A stretch of DNA of 64,000 nucleotides, taken from Gymnothorax reevesii. Its lineage: Eukaryota > Chordata > Actinopteri > Anguilliformes > Muraenidae. The DNA is taken from positions 68,372,712 through 68,436,711 of the forward strand of contig CM056581.1 of NCBI GenBank assembly GCA_029721435.1. Direction: 5' to 3'. The notes beneath the pieces are model-generated. The model was not told the origin of the DNA and did no database searches. It saw only the letters and a list, made by a program, of their open reading frames with translations. Made by a program: the position numbers and the translations under genes. Positions 11,541 through 21,064 of the stretch are shown here, one piece after another. The first letter of the stretch is position 1, and the number at the start of each line of letters is the position of its first letter.

Positions 11541-11804
11541 ATCCGTCTTTCCCGGGATACATCATGTTGGATTTCGAGGTTTGCTCACCATTCAGCAGGT
11601 TTTTGAACATCTGCTCTTTCATATTTTCTTGTTAAGAGTCCATTCAACTCTTAAAATGTTCAGCGAATATTTTACATTTTTTCTGCTTTTCAATGTTTTT
11701 ATCTACAACTTATCTTTAATTTAGGGACACAAATTTAGCCTTTTCAAGTTTTCAAGCTGAAGCATGCACACAAATTTTCTTCTGAAAATTTAGCCTTTTC
11801 CAGA

Positions 11805-11826
11805 TGTTATTATTATTATTACTATT
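11805..11826. repeat. Short TTA microsatellite
   Basis: About six imperfect TTA units between the two Tc1 fragments. Confidence 0.5.
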
Positions 11827-11913
11827 CAACACTGTTCTATTATGCTCGCCAACCCCTTTCCAGATCATTTATGCAACAGAGTTTGTGATCGGAAACTCTA
11901 GCACAGTTGGGTT

Positions 11914-12110
11914 ATGTTGCACGACAATGATCCGAAACAAACAAGCTTTTTAATAAAGGTTTTGGAGCATCCTAGTCAATGTCCTGACTTAAATGACAGC
12001 TGTGGCTGTCCTTAAGTGAGGAATTCATGGTCAAAAACCCTCCAGTTCGGCTGAATTAAAAGAATTGTGCAGACTAGAGTGAGGGATTATTGCAAAAAAA
12101 ATTCTCAAGC
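11914..12110 (+). pseudogene. Tc1-like transposase fragment B (plus strand)
   Basis: The plus strand at 11914 reads MLHDNDPKQTS, the block around the second catalytic Asp of Tc1-type transposases. After a frame change it gives LEHPSQCPDLND (third block, with the usual N-P-x-E replaced) and then SSAELKELCR. Orientation is opposite to fragment A, and the block order shows a second insertion rather than the other half of A. It has several frameshifts, and no element ends are visible around it. Confidence 0.7.
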
Positions 12111-12934
12111 CTGAAAATTTTTCTTCAGGTCGGGTCATGAGGAATGAGTTAGTTGATCAGCCGACATCCTGCATTTCGTCGGTCGGCATGAGGAAATTTG
12201 AGCACAGGTTTCAACAGTGATGTAATAACACATGGGTTTGGGCTTTAACTGCCTCATAACTGGGACATCAGGGCCGAAACAAAGGCTCCAAAGTCAAGCT
12301 CGGTGCATGATGGGTTGTTCTTGGATAAGTAACCCAAGTTCCCCTATGGACACCACTATAAGGATTGATCAGAATTTTCAGCACAAAATTATTCCAGAAA
12401 ATCTTATTTTTCCACTGCTGTTGAATTCACATTGCACGACTAACTCTATATCTAGAATGATTTTTCAAACTTACCAACTAATTTACACACTATTGAAACA
12501 TGCAAGACATTTTTTTGAAAATAATAAACGTAGAACTCTGTGAAGGCTTAAATATAGTTCGGAAAAACAGTATATATAGAGGGACATAAAATGTTGATAA
12601 ACTATTTTATTTAAGGGGGATATAAAATTATTCACTACTTCGCAAACAATGTCAGCAAAACAGCTGACTTGCTGTTCTATAAGATGACAGTTCAGTCTCG
12701 TTTTCCTCACAGTTCAAAGCTAAATGCATTCTGAGAAAGTGAAAAGTTTCGAGCTTGTTAGCTGAAACCGCCTCTATTCTTACTGGATTCAAGACGATAA
12801 CCCAACCGCACAGAGCACTGCCCGTGTTTTAAAGTAGATGACGTTAATTAAAGTATTTAACCAATTCTGACAAGCAAAATTACATTTAGTATGCTCAAAG
12901 CTCATTAAATCCATCCTTTCTCTATACCTGGAAA
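12111..12934. other. Non-coding stretch
   Basis: No supported gene. The 103-codon frame at 12232-12543 and the overlapping minus frame have no domain and run through AT-rich sequence. Confidence 0.35.
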
Positions 12935-13020
12935 TGGAGCCCATCCCAGCAGACTCTGGATGAAAGGCACGGACCCACCCTGGACAGCTCGCCAATTCAT
13001 CGTAGGGTGCACACACCATT
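12935..13020. repeat. Fragment of a dispersed fish repeat
   Basis: The string GGAGCCCATCCCAGC...CACCCTGGACAG...CGCCAATTCATCG...AGGGT matches, from memory, a block seen very often in fish genomes (usually ...CACCCTGGACAGGTCGCCAGTCCATCGCAGGG). I cannot say which element class it belongs to without a library search. It is truncated on both sides. Confidence 0.45.
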
Positions 13021-13739
13021 CATTCGAATTTAATTTTAATATTCAATATCGCAAATGCATATGCTGCAAATGCCCCCGCAACCCATGAGTCATCAGTGAC
13101 ACAGCTGCTACTGTAATATGCCATGACCACGTCTGTCAGCACTATAAATGAAACTCTAAATTTTCTTGACTAAATGTATGCTTGACGTTTTTACACACCC
13201 GAATGTTTAGCTCGGTACTCAAACATCAAGGTAAGCCAAAAAAGTGCTGATTTTATTCGATAATAGCAGGTGAGTTTGAAAATGGAATTATTTCCCTTCT
13301 GCTTATACCGAACTCAGTACAAAAGTAAATTCGAAGTCCTCACATAATCAGCAGCCCAGTTATAAAATATACATAAGGTCGATCTTCGTTTTGCTCTCAT
13401 CTGTTTCTTTCTTCTGGGACTCTCGCATTTTCTCTGCACAGATGGAGTTCAGCCGCATCAGCGAATCTCCGCAGCATCACTCCTGTGCACTGATGCTGCT
13501 CACTAACAGTGTGTCGCTCCCATCTAATTTTGTCCAGCGCTTCCAACCCGCTCAACACTTCTAGAGAATGGCTGAACTAGAAATACTGTCTCTGTTCGTG
13601 CAGTGCTGTCATGCAGGTTCGGTGCATGCATAAAATAATACTTAATATTTTGTATCTTAAAAGTTGCTAAAAAGTTATGACATCAAGTATGCACATCTGC
13701 TATTGTTTTAACAATTGAGTGTGCATGCAATGGTAAATA
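13021..13739. other. Non-coding stretch
   Basis: No gene or repeat that I can support. 13430-13600 is a little less AT-rich than its surroundings but shows no open frame with recognisable content. Confidence 0.35.
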
Positions 13740-13741
13740 TA

Positions 13742-14284
13742 CACCGCCTGGCCAAAAAAAAAGTCGCACACTCAAATATTTAGTTGGAACCCCTGTAGCT
13801 TTGATTACAATGCATATTTGTCTTGTCATTGTTTTGACAACTATATGCACTGCCAGAACATTTCTTTTGTGAAATGTGAAATGCCATGATTTTTGTCCAA
13901 GATCTTGTCTTCTCGACATAATGGTTGAACCACTCGGTGGTCTTGAGTACATCCCAATAACTTTTATTATGTTAAAAGTCTGAATTTTGTGGTGGAAAAT
14001 TTGTTTGTGAAAATGATTCCTCCTGCTTGGTTTTGTCATTCATGGTTTTCTTTGCTAAATACAGGCCAATAACTTGCCCGTTCTGAAATACTGTAACATC
14101 GTTTCCACCATCAGGGAATGTGTTTTCCGACATGATTTTGTAAGAAATGAATAGCGACGCACTTCATCAGTCAGGGTTAAAATGATTATCGCCATCTGAA
14201 ACATTTTAATAACCGCAATAATGATCCAATTTTAGAATTTGTTCATTAACTTCCAAACGGTGACTTTTTTTTGGCCGGGCAGTG
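13742..14284 (-). mobile_element. Tc1-type non-autonomous element, TA-flanked
   Basis: Inverted ends CACCGCCTGGCCAAAAAAA (13742 on) and TTTTTTTTGGCCGGGCAGTG (to 14284) are flanked by TA (13740-13741, 14285-14286). The CACTGCCCGGCCAAAAAAA type of end is known from fish Tc1-like elements. On the minus strand the end just inside the left TIR reads VIKATGVPTKYLSVRLFFWPG, similar to the sequence that runs into the TIR of related elements. No DDE blocks remain in 543 bp, so this is an internally deleted copy. Confidence 0.75.
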
Positions 14285-14347
14285 TATGATCAACTGCGCA
14301 GTTTTTTTTGGCTGAATTTATACCGTGCTGAAAATGCACATGAGGAC

Positions 14348-14377
14348 GTACAACCCCAATTCTGAAATAGTTGGCAC
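14348..14377 (+). mobile_element. Truncated mariner-type terminal repeat
   Basis: TACAACCCCAATTCTGAAATAGTTGGCACG resembles the very common fish mariner-family end TACAACCCCAATTCC...AGTTGGGACG. Only about 30 bases remain; the sequence then changes abruptly to GTAGAGCTGAGCGATATGG. Confidence 0.45.
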
Positions 14378-14379
14378 GA

Positions 14380-14470
14380 AGTAGAGCTGAGCGATATGGA
14401 TTAAAACTCATACCCCGGTATTATTAGGCTGACTGGCGGTATACGGTATGAAAACGATATTTTATACAGA
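14380..14470 (+). repeat. Fragment beginning GAGCTGAGCGATATGG (probable MITE end)
   Basis: The GAGCTGRGCGATATGG motif starts a family of short DNA elements common in fish. It is followed by CGGTATTAT and GGCGGTATACGGTATGAAAACGATATTTTAT, as in those elements. I find no matching inverted end, so the copy is partial. 14471-15054 is AT-rich with nothing further to report. Confidence 0.35.
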
Positions 14471-15287
14471 GCAAGAAAAGTGATTCATTTTACTCAACAT
14501 CATCAGTGTATCAAAACCTATTTTATTTAAAGACTTGGACCACATACAAACCTAACAGATTTTCTTTCTCTGCTCAAGAAGGCACAGCTGTGAAAATAAA
14601 TGTAAGCAGCTTATCTTTTCTGATGGAAAGCGATACACAGTTATGTAAAATCAAATCTCTACAACAATAGCCAATATTTCATACAAATAGGCATAATTCT
14701 GCTCATAGAGCTCAAGAGCTGTGCAAATAACAAAACCGTAAAGAGCACTGTGGTAGCTACAGGCCAACCCTGAATGAGAACCTACGCCTTATGTTTCACA
14801 TGAAAAGTGATTCAAATAAAAATATCAAAAATGGTTAATTGATACCTAAATGTATACCTCTGCTCCTGCAGAACTGTGTGAAAGTCAAAAATGTAAAAGG
14901 ATTCAATAGGCCTACCCTGGCTAAGAGCCTGCAGGCCTGCGGCTGTGCATGAACACAGATTTAAATAAGGGAAAAACATAATTCAAGAATAATCAAGTAG
15001 CAATTGAAGACACGGCTTCTCTCCCCCATGCGATCCAACAGCGTCAAAATAATGGGCTACATCAGGGCTGCCAACTTTGTATGCATTCTCATGTATATGG
15101 CGTAGGTCACACGCATTTTGAAGGCATATTCAACGGTGAATAACGGTGAAGGCATAACGGTGAATTTCACCAACACGGAAAGCAATGACGACTCTGGACC
15201 TCTCGCACTTTTTTAAATTGGGGATTAAAAGCAATGCATTTGTTTCATGATCGTTTTTATTGTTTGAATGGAATACTATAAGTTGTA

Positions 15288-15420
15288 CAGCTCTTTCAAG
15301 GGGTATATGGCGTGATGTAGGCTACCCTGCCTCTGAATCTATGTTCCCCAAGGCGAAGCCGCGGGGAACATAGATTCAGAGGCAGGGTACATCACGCCAT
15401 ATACCCCTTTGAAAGAGCTG
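15288..15420. repeat. Long foldback (arms about 58-62 bp)
   Basis: The left arm 15288-15349 (CAGCTCTTTCAAGGGGTATA...) and right arm 15363-15420 (...TATACCCCTTTGAAAGAGCTG) are complementary apart from a 4-base insertion (GGCT) on the left and a one-base indel. The 13-base loop is AAGGCGAAGCCGC. The near-perfect match implies a young or actively homogenised structure. It sits just beyond the end of the Crypton-like frame. Confidence 0.9.
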
Positions 15421-15449
15421 AACAACGTTTTTATCTTACCGTGTTTATC

Positions 15450-15683
15450 TTACGGTGGCAACCTATATATTGTTCTTAAATCCAAGTAAAAGTGACACAG
15501 CGTCTCAGCCAAGCGAACGCTGTCGAAGCATTCAAAGTCCACATCTTCTCCTTTTTCTGTTAGGTATTCACGCAAAATAGACGAAGATAAGGTATTTAAC
15601 TTTTTTGTATTTTGGGGGATCACTCTTGCGCGTTTCTCAAGAATGTCGTCGTCTGTGTGACTAGCGAAACGTTTCGATGCCAT
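15450..15683 (-). pseudogene. Crypton-like tyrosine-recombinase N-terminal fragment
   Basis: The minus-strand frame from ATG at 15683 (context CAAAATGGC) gives 77 codons starting MASKRFASHTDDDILEKRA. It continues through ILREYLTEKGEDVDFECF and ETLCHFYLDLRT. This pattern, DDDI..KRA..IPQNTK then REYL.EKGE..DFE.F then L...LCHFYLDLR, matches what I know of the N-terminal (core-binding) part of Crypton-type recombinases and the DUF3504/KIAA1958-like genes derived from them. After DLRT the frame soon stops next to GTAAGATAA, a good splice-donor match, so this may be a first exon. The catalytic domain with its Arg/His/Tyr residues is absent. A longer frame from 15755 exists, but the first Met with coding-like sequence is 15683. 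Confidence 0.6.
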
Positions 15684-15792
15684 TTTGACAGCTGTCAAAA
15701 GCAGACGAAACGCGGTAAACAATTCAGATTTACGTTCCATTACATCGGCAAACAAGGGGTTGAATCGAATTCACGGAATTCAAAATCATACT

Positions 15793-15824
15793 CTCACGGG
15801 GTATATGATCATATACCCCGTGAG
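15793..15824. repeat. Perfect 32-bp palindrome
   Basis: A self-complementary sequence with half-site CTCACGGGGTATATGA and centre at 15808/15809. It shares the GGGGTATATG core with the long foldback 400 bases away, so the two may mark the two edges of one inserted unit that contains the Crypton-like frame. Confidence 0.9.
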
Positions 15825-16156
15825 ACTCTCAGGGTACATGCTGGAAAAGAATGAAACGTCTGACAGCCAATCAAAATAAAGGATTTTAACGTTAGGTAAG
15901 ATAAGACTATTTGAAATGTCTTAATGCCATTCCATGGCTTCCAATTCCCGAGTAAAGAAAGAATTTGAGACATGATTGATTTCCATGTCACTAGAGGGAA
16001 AATGAACCGTTATGCACGTGAAACTGATTAACTTTCATGCACATCGACTGTAATTCTGCAAGAGAATCTCTTAAATGCGGATTAATTGAATAATTGCGGA
16101 CTACAACACTGGAACGTGCCACTAAGAAGCATGAGAGTTGGCAGCTCTGGCTACAT

Positions 16157-16762
16157 TAAGTACAGAAAGATAATTTAATTATAAATAGGTCTATGCACTA
16201 GCACTCAACTACGGATTTTTTTTTTCCAGCGAGAGCAGCATTTCAGAATTCTTTTGTGAATGAAGGTAATTTCAGTGACAAATACGAACACCTATTTTTG
16301 CAGCATGGTCACGCCATTGACTATTAAAAAAAAGACAGCTGTCCGATTGGAAAATGTTTACGGATGAAAGCACGTACTTGTCTCCAGAATTCCCTTCATT
16401 TGCTGAAGAGTTCTGAAATATCGTCGCCGAGCACCGGTCCATAGACCTAATTATAATAAATGTATTTTTCTGTACTGAACTGAATGTAACCCATTATTTT
16501 GTCGCCGTTAGATCGCATGGGGGAAACCCGTGTCTTCAATTGCCACTTGACTTTTTTTGTATTGGAAAACGTTTTAGAAAGGAAAACCAGACAGTTGTCA
16601 AGAAAGGGATGGATATTAAACCCCCGAATTTTCAGGTCGAGCCCCGGCCATTACGAGTTATCTCGAAGTCGGCAGTCAACGTGTTAAGTGCCAGTAGCTC
16701 AAGTGACGAAGAGCGCTTAATAAAATAAGTGACAATTTAATAAATCGTGGACAAAAAAGATG
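16157..16762. other. Non-coding stretch with one possible exon fragment
   Basis: Mostly AT-rich. The frame at 16540-16728 ends VKKGMDIKPPNF...SAVNVLSASSSSDEERLIK, which looks more protein-like than its neighbours (acidic Ser-rich tail, then stop and AATAAAATAA). It has no ATG (the first codon listed is TTG) and no known domain. I do not call it a gene. Confidence 0.25.
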
Positions 16763-16884
16763 TAGTCCATGGGCCAGACCAAATGTTGGTACCACCCAAG
16801 GTGGCAAAACTTCAGTGATTTTTTCTCATTTCTTGAACCACCAAGAGTAAAATAATGTATGATAACCCTTCCAATACAGTAGCT
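16763..16884 (+). repeat. Left terminal inverted repeat of the 3.7-kb element
   Basis: Starts TAGTCCATGGGCC and ends at GTAGCTT, with TTGGTACCA at about 16785 and AGGTGGCAAA at about 16799. It pairs with 20372-20504. The match continues only weakly inwards. Confidence 0.72.
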
Positions 16885-17109
16885 TTTCTTATTTTTCTTG
16901 CAGAATTCCTGTTTTTGGCTATGTCGCGACTACGCATACTCGCCTCCTGTCAGCAATGAAAGATTATGACCCAGCTTCTATTAGTTAAGGCAATGAAAAG
17001 TTTGACAGACCAGATGTTTGCTATCCAGTCATGTATTTTGTTCTTATTTTGCATCTATTCACGCACATTCTTCATTTTCAGTGACTTTGTTATGTTAAAA
17101 TTGGCTTAG

Positions 17110-19403
17110 TTTCGCGCAACTTGTACTTCATCTGTTTCCAATACTTTACTTCGTGATGATCTTTGCTGGAAGGGAGACTGGATGCTACACTTTGCGAGTA
17201 TACGAGCAATGATTCCTTGGTGCTTTGCTTATGACAGGGTAAATTATGCCCGCTACCTCCCCTACTACTACGTGCAGATGTCTCAGCTACCCATCACACA
17301 TCCAGATGTGCATACAGAGTTCATGAAAGGGTGTTTCTCAGTTCAGTTGGGAACCACAAATCCCTTTGGTCGAATCCCTGTTGACTAAACGATAGAAGAA
17401 ACTGTGAACAAGGACACTCAGACAGCTGGGGGTACAAAGGGATTCAGCCGTAAACCAGGAGCGGTGACAAAATATTACTTAACAGTTGAACACAGGAGCA
17501 TGTACCTCAGGCAACTGAGAGACACGATAGGTCAAAGCTGGTCCAAATTTTCTCATCCAGATCTACAAGGTTCAAGGTTCAGTAAAGATGAGGCAGACGT
17601 AGAATCTCTCATTGACCTTATGGAGAATAACTGGATCAACCCGATGACCCTCTAAGAAACTGAATTGGTTAGCCTCTCCATCGGCAACTTAGCTCCACTT
17701 GATGTAACCAAAGATCTTCTGAGAGCCCATGAGATAGGTGAAGAAGCTTACCAGGTGTTTAAACAAGAAAGGCTAGACGAGGATCCACCACATGTCAAGT
17801 TCCATGAGAAAATGACCAAGAAAGGTTTGAAGACATTCTCAAATGTCAGCAAGAAAACTGCTCATGGAAAGAAAGCACACAATGTGGTTTTGAAAGCAGA
17901 TAGAAACCTGTTCCATCACATGATATTGGTGGCTGAAACCAGGAAGGTGAACATGAAAGATGTCCTTGCCCACCCACTGGGTCCACTGCCATGGACACTG
18001 GCAAATGCTGATGGGTCCCTTCGGAAGACATATAAAGCTACACTTGCAAGGGAGCTAGAAAAAAATGTGTCTCCTGCAGAACAGATAGCAACCCCATCCA
18101 CTACCATCATTGATGGGATGACTGTGTTCCAAAAAATGAATGCCAACAACAAAAAGTTTGGACAGGTGGCAGAGTTGGGATTATCTCAGGTTCTCCGTGA
18201 TGGGGCACAAAGCCAGGGAATTGATGTTGTGTTTGATGTCTACCGCCATACTTCAATCAAAGATGCTGAAAGATTGAATCGGGGTACAGATTCTTCTATT
18301 CAATACGAGCATCTCGCTGGGGGACATCACATTCAACAGTGGAGAATATTCCTCTCAAACCCCAGTAACAAGACCAGTCTTATCAAGTTCCTGGTAGAAG
18401 AGTGGAAGCAGCCACAATACAGAGTAAACGTTGCATAACAAGGTGTTGTACATAACTTGTGAGGAAAACTGTTTCAAAGTAACAAAGGATGGATATGAAG
18501 AAGTAGCAGAACTTTTCTCTACACAGGAAGAGGCTGATACGCGACTGCTCTTGCATGCTTTCCATGCATGCAGAAAATGAGGGTGCAAAGTCAGTTATCA
18601 TCACAGCTGAGGACACTGACGTCATGGTGCTTGGCCTGGCCTTCCAGAAGGCCATTCCCTGTCCTTTATACCAAAAATGTGGAACACAGAACCGGATATG
18701 TTTTGTTGACATCAGCAAACTTGCAAGCTCACTCGGAGACAACATCTGTGAGAGCCCAATTGGCTTACATTCTTTTACCGGCTGTGACAGTGTGAGTGCC
18801 TTTGCTGGTCGAGGGAAAATAAATGCATTGAAGACAATGAAAAAGGATGCTTCCTGCCAAGGTGCCTTTGGTCAGCTGGGACAGTCGTGGAATGTGAGTG
18901 ATGAGCGGTTCCAGAAAATTGAACAGTTCACCTGCCGCATGTACGTTGCAAATAGCAGCATCACTAAGGTGAACGAATTGCGTTACCAGCTCTTCTGCAC
19001 CAAGAGGGGAGAGGTAGAATCTAGTCAGCTGCCACCATGCAAAGACAGTCTGTTAATGCATGTTCTACGAGCCAACTACCAGACTGCAATCTGGAGGTGC
19101 TCTCTTGATGCTATACCTTCAATACTGTGTCCTACTCAGCATGGATGGATGAATGATGATAGCAAGCTTGCCATTTGCTGGATGCATTTTCCACCTGCAC
19201 CAGAGATTGTTCTGGAACTGTTAGCATGTAAGTGTGTGCGCTCATGTAAAATGCCGACTTGCACTTGCTTGAAAAATGGACTGGTATGCACAGATATGTG
19301 CAGATTACAGAGTTGCAGCGACCAGAAGCCTCAGGATGAGCCAGCGCTGCTCTTCGAACTCAGGGAGTCTGATGATGATAGTGATGGGCAGTGTGATGAG
19401 TGA
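17110..19403 (+). pseudogene. Decayed element protein: unknown N-half, PIN/FEN1-like nuclease, CXC cluster
   Basis: A long frame, now broken. Part 1 (17110-18438) is interrupted by TAA at 17386-17388 and 17653-17655. It includes MIPWCFAYDRVNYARYLPYY, NKDTQTAGGTKGF and EHLAGGHHIQQWRIFLSN; I recognise no named domain there. The frame changes near 18420. Part 2 (to about 18566) has EEADTRLLLHA. A 4-base duplication (ATGCATGC, 18562-18569) shifts into part 3 (to TGA at 19401-19403), with EDTDVMVLGLA (18609-18641) and FTGCDSVSAFAGRGK (about 18774-18818). The order E-x-D, D-x-D, then G-x-D before a small-residue helix is that of FEN1/XPG-type PIN nucleases (compare DEAEAQ, DSDIW, GSDY). Cys residues spaced C-x-C-x3-C-x4-C-x-C-x6-C-x3-C-x4-C (19227-19316) resemble half of a tesmin/TSO1 CXC zinc domain. 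An acidic tail ends the protein. Similar strings recur, from memory, in unnamed fish proteins. Confidence 0.68.
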
Positions 19404-19956
19404 CTGATAGCACATGTACTATTGCATGAACTTTAATGGTACAGTTGTTACTGCCACATGGGCAGACATCGAACTTGATGGCAACATGAATAACAAGTTG
19501 TAGGGGTTTACAAGAGTGCCAGATATTTTTTTATGTGGTTTTATACTTCAGTTAATGCTTACTCTCAGTGTAATTTTCCTTGTTATATTGGATTTCATTT
19601 GTGTATTCAGGCAACTATACATTCATAAAGGCCACCTCAAATGAGCGAGAACTTAGGGAGTTTGATGATGATAGTGATGGGCAGTGTGATGAGTGACTGA
19701 TAGCACATGTACTATTGCATGAACTTTAATGGTACAGTTGTTACTGCCACATGGGCAGACATCGAACTTGATGGCAACATGAATAACAAGTTGTAGGGGT
19801 TTACAAGAGTGCCAGATATTTTTTTATGTGGTTTTATACTTCAGTTAATGCTTACTCTCAGTGTAATTTTCCTTGTTATATTGGATTTCATTTGTGTATT
19901 CAGGCAACTATACATTCATAAAGGCCACCTCAAATGAGCGAGAACTTAGGGAGTTT
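19371..19956 (+). repeat. 293-bp tandem duplication at the 3' end of the element
   Basis: Copies 19371-19663 and 19664-19956 appear identical by eye. Each starts with GATGATGATAGTGATGGGCAG, so the duplication includes the last codons and stop of the ORF. A third, diverged copy follows (19957 to about 20270): it keeps AACTTGATTGCAACAT, TTTTTATGTG and AAACTATACATTCTTAATGGCCA in the same order. One old and one recent duplication is the simplest reading. Confidence 0.9.
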
Positions 19957-20371
19957 GACGATGAGAATAGTTAAGAGTTGTACGAGTAGCTGACAGTATT
20001 ACTGTGGTAACATGCACATTTTTCCGAGCTGAAAATTTATTTGACAATCATTGTTATATACCATATCAGTAGACAGAACTTGATTGCAACATCGTCTTTC
20101 ATATCTTTATGTGAATGGGATCTTTCAGGATCACAAATTTTCTTTTTATGTGCTTTGGAAATTCAATTAAAATTCAACCATTTAATATGATTTGTCTTAT
20201 TTTGTTTTCTTGCTTAGATGTTTTATGTAATTGGGAAACTATACATTCTTAATGGCCAGTTCTGTCATCTAATGACTTTGATTTATGTCCTTAATTGGTA
20301 CGTAATAACGCGAATTTCATCATTTTTGACCCTCGTACGGTAACGCTATAAATGTCATGAAAACTACCACT

Positions 20372-20504
20372 AAGCTACCATTCCAGCAAGGTTATCATAT
20401 CAGGATATGTTCAATACATATCAAGGATTACAAAAATCATCACTAACCTTTGCCACCTCAGATGGTACCAATATGTGATTTTGGGGGCCTGGGCCCATGG
20501 ACTA
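20372..20504 (-). repeat. Right terminal inverted repeat of the 3.7-kb element
   Basis: Read on the minus strand it starts TAGTCCATGGGCCC at 20504 and ends at GTAGCTT. It is about 10 bases longer than the left copy because of small insertions. Confidence 0.72.
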
Positions 20505-20566
20505 ATAAGACCAGTAAAGTTAAAGAGAACTTCAACAAGCCGTCTCACACAAACGTGATGGACAGG

Positions 20567-20788
20567 CTATACATCAGCATACATCCACGAAACGACTTTT
20601 GAAACAACTTGCTTGCGAAAGGTATGACAGATAGCGTCTTGTTGCTCCTCATCAGTAATCTTATATCCCAAATACCTCCAAATTACAGAGCCATTCCCCC
20701 CCTACTTCGGAACCAGCTCCTGTTCATCATCGATCGCCATACTACTGTCTGCTAAGTCTCTCGCCTCTACTGGCACCTTATCAGTCAT
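20567..20788 (-). pseudogene. BED-finger (hAT/ZBED-type) N-terminal fragment
   Basis: From ATG at 20788 the minus strand reads MTDKVPVEARDLADSSMAID and on to ELVPK. It then has an in-frame TAG (20702-20704) and continues in the same frame GNGSVIWRYLGYKITDEEQ...AICHTFRKQVVSK to TAG at 20567-20569. The S-x-I-W-R-Y-x-G-[YF] start and the ICxxC...RK spacing are those of the BED zinc finger found in hAT transposases and ZBED genes. Here the second Cys of the pair reads Phe, and the His half and the RNase H-like catalytic domain are missing. A dead N-terminal remnant is the best call. It lies beside the end of the 3.7-kb element but in the opposite orientation. Confidence 0.62.
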
Positions 20789-21064
20789 GTTTATGGAAAC
20801 TTTGTTGTGTGAAGGGGGAGCGCACCAGCACACGCAAGGGGCGGAGCTCGAAGGCCCCGAGCAGTGAAAGCTGTCTGAAAATGCCTGATAGGAAAGCAGC
20901 AGAGTGGGCAACGTACACATAATAATATAATAAATAACAAGACAATTCCCACAGAAATTGTAAAAGTGGGCCTGGCCTCTGCAGGTCGGGACGCAGGGCT
21001 GCCCTGAGATTCGGCTTGGACTACTCAATAGTCTATTTTGTCTGCATTTTTTAGACGTAAAAAA
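20789..21064. other. Boundary between transposon zone and minisatellite field
   Basis: This would be the upstream region of the BED fragment. CAGGGCTGCCCTG at 20994-21006 could be an end of the hAT-type element (compare CAGGGCTGCC at 15063), but no partner end was found. Confidence 0.3.

Larger units (their letters stand above)
15063..16149. mobile_element. hAT-like element, host of a nested insertion
   Basis: The left end CAGGGCTGCCAACTTTGTATGC (15063 on) is the inverse of the right end GCATGAGAGTTGGCAGCTCTG (to 16149). The first 14 positions differ at one place, then they diverge in spacing. The flanks carry the direct repeat GGCTACAT (15055-15062) and GGCTACAT (16149-16156, sharing the last G of the end). 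An 8-bp target duplication and CAG-type ends fit the hAT superfamily. No hAT transposase is present. About half of the 1.1 kb (15284-15840) is foreign sequence with Crypton-like coding content. Confidence 0.68.
16763..20504 (+). mobile_element. 3.7-kb TIR element carrying a PIN-nuclease/CXC ORF
   Basis: The left end 16763-16884 and right end 20372-20504 are inverted copies about 120-130 bp long with interruptions. Shared blocks in the same order are TAGTCCATGGGCC, TTGGTACCA, AGGTGGCAAA, AGTGAT, ATGATAACC and GTAGCTT. Between them lies a single decayed long reading frame (17110-19403), then a tandem-duplicated 3' region. I see no DDE blocks, reverse transcriptase or tyrosine-recombinase residues. 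I cannot place it in a named superfamily, and no obvious target-site duplication borders the ends (GATG versus ATAA). The ends are more diverged than expected of a recent insertion. Confidence 0.7.

Noticed and set aside
15612..15879. Plus-strand frames over the Crypton-like region
   Set aside because: They are antisense to the recombinase-like frame and run through the palindrome.
17846..18745. Minus-strand frames opposite the nuclease-like ORF
   Set aside because: Shadows of the plus-strand coding sequence, which has the recognisable motifs.
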